64,000 nt of DNA from Telmatospirillum sp. (GTDB lineage Bacteria > Pseudomonadota > Alphaproteobacteria > Rhodospirillales > Magnetospirillaceae), in contig JARLJB010000049.1 in the NCBI GenBank assembly GCA_031291415.1, forward strand, positions 1-64,000, given 5' to 3'. The position numbers and the translations under genes were made by a program. Every line of letters starts with the position of its first letter. Position 1 is the stretch's first letter. The notes below the pieces were generated by a model. The model searched no databases. It was given only the letters and a program-made list of their open reading frames with translations, and had not been told where the DNA came from. Shown one piece after another: positions 58,610 to 64,000 of this stretch.

Positions 58610-59879
58610 AAAGCACCTCCACCGGCAGCAGGCGGGCGATGGCGCGACAGGGTACAATGGATCCGGCCAGGGCGATGAAGACGGCAGTGACGATGACCAC
58701 CGGAAGGCCGATCCAGGGAATTGCCACGACGGATCCGAACACCGTCAGGCCGACCAGTTGCGAAAGACCGCTGCCGACGGCGCTGCCGACCAGGCCGCCG
58801 ATCAGACCGATCACTGTCGCCTCGGAAAGGAACAGCAGAAAAATCTCCCAATCGGCGGCGCCCAGCGCCTTCATCAATCCGATTTCCTTGGCCCGCTCGG
58901 TGATCGTCGTGTTCATCAAGGACGAGACGCCGACGGCCGCCGAAAGGAAGGCGGCGATGGTGACGACCAGCATCAGGAACTGGATTTTGCCAATCACCAC
59001 CCCCTGGCCGGAGGCCACTTGCCAGACTGGCCGGGCGGAGACGTTGACGACCGCCTCTTCGATCTGATGGGCGATGGTGCTGACATAGGCCGTGCAATAC
59101 CACAGGTCGTATTCCATCGGCGTCAACGCTTCCTTGTCGCGTCCGGCCTTCCGCGACAGCTCGTTCTCCGGGACGGTCAACGCCGCCACCTCGACCGATT
59201 GGACCTTGCCGGCCAGGCCGGTGATGGTCTGAACGATGGCCAGCGGAGCGACGATCGCGCCGTCTTCGTCAGTACCGGTCGACAGAATGCCGGTGATGAC
59301 GACCGTGGCGGCACCGGCCGTTCCCTGCAACGTCACCCGGCTGCCGACCGAAAGTCCTCGTTCCTCTGCCACGGCGATCCCGGCCAGCGCTTCATCGCTG
59401 GCGTCGTCCCGGGGCCAACGGCCCGTCACGTTCCAGTAGCCGTTGATGAGCGTTACCCCGGTCCGATAGTTTTCGTCGTCGGGCAGGGGCAAAGGATGGT
59501 TGAAATAGGTGCCGATCACCGGGACCGCTCCCCTGGGGCCGATCGTCGCGGTGGTTTTCAGGAAAGGCGCAATGCCGGTGATGTTGTTTCGCCAGAAAAT
59601 CTCCTTGATATCGACAAGGCTCTTCTCGTCGAGAAAATCCCGGCCGCTCAAGGGGTTGTAGCCAACCCCATCAACTCCGGCATGCACCACCTCGCTTTTC
59701 GGCACGACGTGAATATTGCTGCCGTAGGATTTCATTTCTCGCGCCATCTTGTCGCCGACGTCGACGGAAAGATCGAACAAAGTTGTGATCAAGGCAGCGG
59801 CCAGGGAAACAGTTACCACCGCCAGCACTTTTCGGCGTCGTCCGGCCAGAAATGATTGTCGCAGCAACCTGAAAAACAT
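58596..59879 (-). CDS. FtsX/MacB-type ABC permease, first of the P19 system
   Basis: 427 residues. N-terminal helix VLAVVTVSLAAALITTLFDL, a large periplasmic domain (about 45-285), then three helices with TITERAKEIGLMKALGAADW. Homologous in layout to the following permease; the two presumably form a heterodimer. A 34-base gap separates it from the DUF2318 gene. Confidence 0.92.
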   Translation of the reverse strand: MFFRLLRQSFLAGRRRKVLAVVTVSLAAALITTLFDLSVDVGDKMAREMKSYGSNIHVVPKSEVVHAGVDGVGYNPLSGRDFLDEKSLVDIKEIFWRNNITGIAPFLKTTATIGPRGAVPVIGTYFNHPLPLPDDENYRTGVTLINGYWNVTGRWPRDDASDEALAGIAVAEERGLSVGSRVTLQGTAGAATVVITGILSTGTDEDGAIVAPLAIVQTITGLAGKVQSVEVAALTVPENELSRKAGRDKEALTPMEYDLWYCTAYVSTIAHQIEEAVVNVSARPVWQVASGQGVVIGKIQFLMLVVTIAAFLSAAVGVSSLMNTTITERAKEIGLMKALGAADWEIFLLFLSEATVIGLIGGLVGSAVGSGLSQLVGLTVFGSVVAIPWIGLPVVIVTAVFIALAGSIVPCRAIARLLPVEVLYGRH

Positions 59880-59913
59880 GACGTTACTCCACCATCATTC
59901 CATTTGTTTCGAT

Positions 59914-61329
59914 TCACTCGGATTTTGTCGCGTATTTTTCCGGATTGTCTTTGAATGAATCGTAGGAATTCTGGTTTTCGAAATAGAACATGCGGCCTCG
60001 ATAGTCGTATTTGAACGCCGCCGTCAGATTCACCAGGGCGGCGCCGGTGACCGGGTCGGCGACCGCGACCTCGACCTCGACGGTTTCTGTGAAATAGCGG
60101 GCGCCTTTCTCTAGTTCGGCAGTGGCGATGGTAATGACCTCATTCGTGGCCTCGTGCGGCAGGGGAATCGGGTTGCAGCCGCCGGCTTTGCCGATCGAGG
60201 GAACGAAAATGCGGACATTGCAGGCGACGCAGATGATCTCGTTGCCGTGTTGCACATAGCCCTGGTCGCCACACAGTTTGCAGGCGTCGTAGACGACGCC
60301 GATCTGGGCATGGGCCGGATCGTATCGGTTGATCAGAAAGAAACGGACGCGATGACCGTCGCCGGAGATGTAGGCGTAGCGATGCAGTTTCCCGTCGCGC
60401 ACGTCGTCCACCTTGATCTGGATCCGATCCGTGGCGTCGGGTTTGATCTCGATCGCCGGCGATAATCGCGGGGGCAACGAGGCATAGAGATCGTTGTAGA
60501 GCATTGTCGCCAGTAAAACGCCGGTCAGGACGGCCAGTGTTGTCCGCCAGCGCCGTTCGATCAGCAGCCTCGACCGTTGCTTGCGCAGGTCCGCCGTCCG
60601 GATCGCCTCACTGGCTGCCGACAATCGGGGGTGTTTGGCATAGGAAAGTCCGACCAGCAGGGCGATCAGCAGCAGTTGGCCGTAAGGGGCGAAGGGGGCC
60701 AACTGGGTCAGTTTGGCGACAAAGGTCAAGCGGGCGCCGGTGGCGTCCAGGCTTCCCAACTGCAAGAGACCGAGCGCCACCTGGGTTCCCCAAAGGATCA
60801 TGGCCGACAGCAGGGCCAGCCACGCCAGCCAGACGGCATGTTCCCCGATCCGGCCGGCCGCGTGGCGGCACAGGAAGAAGACCGCGAGCAGTACGCCCGT
60901 GCCGCCAGCCATCATGCCGATGTTGAGGATCAGTTCGGTATTGACCACGGCTGTCGAGGTCATCGTGCGATCGGTGGTGCGCGCCAGGAAATCCGCCATC
61001 GCCTGGATTGACAACAGGAACAGGGCCGGCCTTGTCAGAACGCGCACGGCCGTCTGCCGACTTGGCGCGGGTAAGGCCAGCGCGCTGCCCAGCAGCAGGC
61101 AGAGGCCGGTGGCGACCGCCGGCAGCACGACGCCCATGTGTGTCGTGGCGTGCGACCAGAGCGCGATCCTCTGCAAAAGGTAAGCGCCGGCGAATCCAGT
61201 CAGAATCGCGCCGACATCAAGGCGGAACCGGCGATCTTTCGGCGGAGCGTCGCGTTGCGACAACAGCAACCCGAAAAGGAAGACCTCCGGCAGGAAGGCG
61301 TGGATCATGCTGACAAGGTAAAAAATCAT
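59914..61329 (-). CDS. DUF2318 Fe-S-containing membrane protein of the P19 iron system, with YHS-like end
   Basis: 471 residues. About eight membrane helices fill residues 1-290. A periplasmic or cytoplasmic DUF2318 domain follows with the Cys motifs YDACKLCGDQGYV, IICVACNVRIFVP and KAGGCNPIPL, likely ligands of a cluster or metal. The last 35 residues (FKYDYRGRMFYFENQNSYDS, NPEKYA) have the shape of a YHS metal-binding domain but without its Cys. Equivalent to the Campylobacter Cj1660 protein by order; probable electron transfer or iron reduction role. Confidence 0.85.
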   Translation of the reverse strand: MIFYLVSMIHAFLPEVFLFGLLLSQRDAPPKDRRFRLDVGAILTGFAGAYLLQRIALWSHATTHMGVVLPAVATGLCLLLGSALALPAPSRQTAVRVLTRPALFLLSIQAMADFLARTTDRTMTSTAVVNTELILNIGMMAGGTGVLLAVFFLCRHAAGRIGEHAVWLAWLALLSAMILWGTQVALGLLQLGSLDATGARLTFVAKLTQLAPFAPYGQLLLIALLVGLSYAKHPRLSAASEAIRTADLRKQRSRLLIERRWRTTLAVLTGVLLATMLYNDLYASLPPRLSPAIEIKPDATDRIQIKVDDVRDGKLHRYAYISGDGHRVRFFLINRYDPAHAQIGVVYDACKLCGDQGYVQHGNEIICVACNVRIFVPSIGKAGGCNPIPLPHEATNEVITIATAELEKGARYFTETVEVEVAVADPVTGAALVNLTAAFKYDYRGRMFYFENQNSYDSFKDNPEKYATKSE

Positions 61330-61455
61330 CGCTTTCCTTGAGGACTCCCTTTCTGGAAGAAGACAAAGTCCCGGCTCCGGTTGGCTGACGGGCTGGTATA
61401 TTGTGGTGTGGGTACTAAAGCGTGTCGTCAGTCAGGTTTTTCCACCACATTTTCC

Positions 61456-61483
61456 CGTCATTCCCGCTTGCGCGGGAATGACG
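61456..61483. repeat. Dispersed palindromic repeat, second copy
   Basis: CGTCATTCCCGC-TTGC-GCGGGAATGACG, perfect 12-bp stem, followed on the plus strand by ACTTTTTTCTG. Same core as the element at 48873. Sits in the gap between the P19 and DUF2318 genes, so it may affect transcript processing within the operon. Confidence 0.8.
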
Positions 61484-61573
61484 ACTTTTTTCTGACGGCC
61501 ATCTCCCAGGTGCGCACCTGAAAAACAAAATAAAAGACGAACTTTTGAAGTAACTGACAACACGCTCCAGTGG

Positions 61574-62110
61574 TTACTTCTTCGGCGGCACGTATTTGAA
61601 GTCGTAATCGACGTCGAAGGTCTGCGGCCATTTGCCGACGCCGGTGGCATGATCGGTGTGGCGGCCGAATCCCTGCTTCGACGGCGGATCGATATGCAGG
61701 CTGAGTTTGTAATTGCCGACGCCCGGCATCTTCAGATTGACGCCGTAATGCGGACCGTCAACAGCGACCATCGGCATCAGCGATCCCGAGAGGACCTTGC
61801 CGGTGTCCTTGTTCTGCAGGCGATAGGTGATAGTGAGATAGGGAATCCACTCGCCGGCGCCGAAGCCGTTGGGATTGCCTTCGGTCGCATGAATATCCGC
61901 TTCGAGATGGATGTCGGCCTGCGAAGCCGGCAGATCCATGCCGGGAGGGTCCATTTCGATGGGCGGCAGATAGACGGCGGCAATGTTCATATTGTTGAGA
62001 ACTTTGGCTTCGCCGATTGGGTTTTCCTTGACCTCTTCTTCTGCCCTGGCTCCGGCGGAAAGCGCCAACAAAGCCACGGCGGCAAAAGCGAGTGAACGGG
62101 TGGTTCGCAT
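61574..62110 (-). CDS. P19/Tp34-family periplasmic iron-binding protein
   Basis: 178 residues with a signal peptide ending after GARA (about residue 23). Tp34/P19 family marks: MNIAAVYLPPIEMDPPGM, IHLEADIHATEGNPNGFG, GPHYGVNLKMPGVGNYKL and KQGFGRHTDHATGVG. They supply the Met, Glu and His metal ligands. It hands iron (with bound copper in Campylobacter P19) to the FTR1 permease encoded just upstream. Confidence 0.93.
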   Translation of the reverse strand: MRTTRSLAFAAVALLALSAGARAEEEVKENPIGEAKVLNNMNIAAVYLPPIEMDPPGMDLPASQADIHLEADIHATEGNPNGFGAGEWIPYLTITYRLQNKDTGKVLSGSLMPMVAVDGPHYGVNLKMPGVGNYKLSLHIDPPSKQGFGRHTDHATGVGKWPQTFDVDYDFKYVPPKK

Positions 62111-62257
62111 AGATCCTCCTGGAAATCACAAAACTTAATGGGTGCGAAGGCTTGCATCTAATGCGTCGCAATCGCAATTTTTCGGTCGAAAGGATAGTCG
62201 TTGGGGGCATCTCTCCTTGAAGATAGAAGGGAGGGGCGCCGATGACGGCGCCCCGTG

Positions 62258-64000
62258 TCAGGCTCGCGCGGTAAGCCTCCGGCGCATCAGAAGAACGCTG
62301 GAGAATAGAGCGGCGACCAGCAGAACCGCCTGGGGGGCCAAGGTCTGCCAGTAGGGATAGATACCAAGCGAGGCGATCGACGGCAGGCCGGGAACCAGGG
62401 TCGGCTCGAACACCTTGCCTTCGACCAGTTCCATCATGCCCTGACCTGCGAAAGAAAAGGCCATCAGATAAAGCAAGCTGCCGGTTATCATGAAGAATGG
62501 CCGGATCGGAAGTTTCATGGCGCCGAAACGCATGGCGACATAAAGAACGCCGAGCAAAAGACAACCGACCAGGAAGCCGGCGCCGATCATCAATTTTCCG
62601 GTGGTATCGGCATCGAGAACCAGCGCCTGGTAAAACAAGACCGTCTCGGCGCCTTCCCGGTAGACCGAGAGAAAGCTGGTCAACCACAGCGCCTTCATCG
62701 ATCCCGACGAAATCGACAGATCCATCTTGCCTTTGATGTAATCCATCCATTTGCGGGCTTCGGCCTTGGAAATCAGCCAATAACTGACGAGGAACAGCAC
62801 GAAGGTGGCGACCAGCATGGTGCCGCCTTCGAGGACTTCCCGACTGGCCGGCGTGGCGTCGAAGGCGAATTTCACGAAAACGGCAGTGGCCAGCGATCCG
62901 GCCAGAGCCACTGCGACGCTGTTGTGGATAACCCGCTGTTTGTCCTGGTTGCCGGTTTTGGCCAGATAGGCGAGAAGGGCGGCGACGATGAGCAGCGCCT
63001 CAAGTCCTTCGCGGGTGATCAGCAGCAGCGAGTAGAGAAACAAGGTGGCGGGTGACTGCTTATTGTTGCCCAGCATGTCGACGGCGCGGTCGAGATCGAC
63101 CGACATGGCCGACAGGATTTTGTCAATTTCGCCGGGCGTCGCTCCGGCTTTCATCGATGCCGCCACCTTGCCAAAATAGCCTTCGAGATTGCTCATGAAG
63201 GTGGCGTCGCGGGCCCCCAGGCGATCCTCCATGCCGCTGCCTTCAAAGATGTCGAAATAACTGTCCTGGACCAGCGCGACGCTCTGGTCGACTTTGCCGG
63301 CCGCGTAAAGTTCAGCCGATCTTTCCATTTGCGCGACCAGTCGATCGGCGACGGCGCGCCAATCTTGCGCGGGAACGGTTGCCGCAACCGGTTGCTGTGT
63401 CTTGGCGGCCTCGCCCATCAGCGGGACGCCGGGCAGGGCGGATTTCATGTCTTCGACCAGGGCGACGCCGGAGGCGCGGATCATGGCGGCGGGTTGGCCT
63501 TCGCGAATCAGCGAGATGACGCGGGCGAACTCTGCGTTGTATTCGCCGTCGCGCTTTTGCGACACATAGCGTCGAATGGCGGTCTCCAGCAGCGTGTTGC
63601 GGTAACCGTCGAATTGCGCCTTGGTGACCAGCGAGGCGGCGCCGTCGGCATCGCCGGATTGGTAAGTGGCGGCGGCCTGGGCAAGGGTCGCGCCGATACC
63701 GTCGACAACCTCGACCCAGTGCGGTTCCGTTGCCTTCTGGTCGATGGGTGTCGGCGTGGGTGTAGCGATTTCAGCGCCCGGTTCGGCCTTCAATCGTGCA
63801 CCTTTTTCCAAAGTCGGCAGGATGGCCCGCAACTCGCTCATGTGGCTGTCGACCTTGGCGCGGACGGCGCTTGCCGGATCGCCATGGACGATCATCGTTC
63901 GCAAGCTGCCGAAGGCGGCTTCCAACTGGGCATTCTTCTTTGCCGAGACATTGATGCGGATGGGGCCTTCGAGGTTTTCGAAAACCTCGAAATAGGCCTG
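62258..64000 (-). CDS. FTR1-family iron permease, 5' end beyond the window
   Basis: At least 580 residues; the frame is open through base 64000 (QAYFEVFENLEGPIRINVSA), so the start lies to the right. The visible N-terminal half is a periplasmic helical domain. The C-terminal half has about seven membrane helices with both iron-transport motifs: REGLE in LLITREGLEALLIVAAL and REGAE in SVYREGAETVLFYQAL. First visible gene of the iron operon, 147 bases before P19. Confidence 0.93.
   Translation of the reverse strand, partial: QAYFEVFENLEGPIRINVSAKKNAQLEAAFGSLRTMIVHGDPASAVRAKVDSHMSELRAILPTLEKGARLKAEPGAEIATPTPTPIDQKATEPHWVEVVDGIGATLAQAAATYQSGDADGAASLVTKAQFDGYRNTLLETAIRRYVSQKRDGEYNAEFARVISLIREGQPAAMIRASGVALVEDMKSALPGVPLMGEAAKTQQPVAATVPAQDWRAVADRLVAQMERSAELYAAGKVDQSVALVQDSYFDIFEGSGMEDRLGARDATFMSNLEGYFGKVAASMKAGATPGEIDKILSAMSVDLDRAVDMLGNNKQSPATLFLYSLLLITREGLEALLIVAALLAYLAKTGNQDKQRVIHNSVAVALAGSLATAVFVKFAFDATPASREVLEGGTMLVATFVLFLVSYWLISKAEARKWMDYIKGKMDLSISSGSMKALWLTSFLSVYREGAETVLFYQALVLDADTTGKLMIGAGFLVGCLLLGVLYVAMRFGAMKLPIRPFFMITGSLLYLMAFSFAGQGMMELVEGKVFEPTLVPGLPSIASLGIYPYWQTLAPQAVLLVAALFSSVLLMRRRLTARA

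Noticed and set aside
58599-59855. 418-residue plus-strand ORF
   Set aside because: Antisense to the first FtsX-type permease, which has clear family motifs.

Overview
The window reads as chromosome of a GC-rich, motile alphaproteobacterium, most likely of the order Rhodospirillales. Supporting marks are a fused anthranilate synthase TrpE(G), a MucR/Ros zinc-finger regulator, a glnBA pair, a DcaP-type porin, HD-GYP signalling with a DUF3369 domain, and a tRNA-His that keeps the encoded G-1:C73 pair lost in the Rhizobiales/Rhodobacterales/Caulobacterales branch. This is inference from gene content, not from a database match.

Layout. 1-0.98 kb: 3' end of a group II intron (reverse transcriptase plus domain V). 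1-5 kb: GIY-YIG protein, LysR regulator divergent from a SRPBCC-like/quinone reductase pair, and a DUF465 small protein. 5.3-11.5 kb: a minus-strand catabolic operon (IlvD/Edd dehydratase, MFS acid symporter, 4-hydroxy-2-oxovalerate aldolase, acylating acetaldehyde dehydrogenase) with an IclR regulator; its chemistry would fit a 5-deoxyaldonate. 12-19.4 kb: small proteins, an atypical NRAMP metal transporter with a structured leader, a FetAB-like ABC exporter, a lipoprotein, and an MFS exporter with an aldo/keto reductase. 19.8-28.2 kb: chemoreceptor, hydrolase, TetR, arylamine N-acetyltransferase, and a histidine kinase/HD-GYP pair whose sensor resembles that of the chemoreceptor. 28.3-34.7 kb: a more A+T-rich aromatic amino acid module (DauR-like regulator, tryptophanase, AroP-like permease, DcaP-like porin, RidA).

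34.8-44.4 kb is housekeeping nitrogen and amino acid metabolism: tRNA-His, aminotransferase, glnBA behind a sigma-54-type promoter, MucR, then ilvBN and trpE(G) divergently arranged. Each of these two has its own leader peptide (Val-rich ilvL, Trp-Trp trpL) and intrinsic attenuator, all too short for standard gene calling. 44.6-49.3 kb: a dCache chemoreceptor, a TPR/glycosyltransferase-like protein and a small protein.

49.5-56.3 kb is a vitamin B12 uptake locus: tonB, cbiZ and btuDCF on the minus strand, btuB on the plus strand, with two cobalamin riboswitches facing away from each other between them. 56.3-64 kb is a second uptake locus with the gene order of the Campylobacter P19 iron system (FTR1 permease, P19/Tp34, DUF2318 Fe-S membrane protein, two FtsX-type permeases, ATPase, TlpA-like thioredoxin); the FTR1 gene runs off the right edge.
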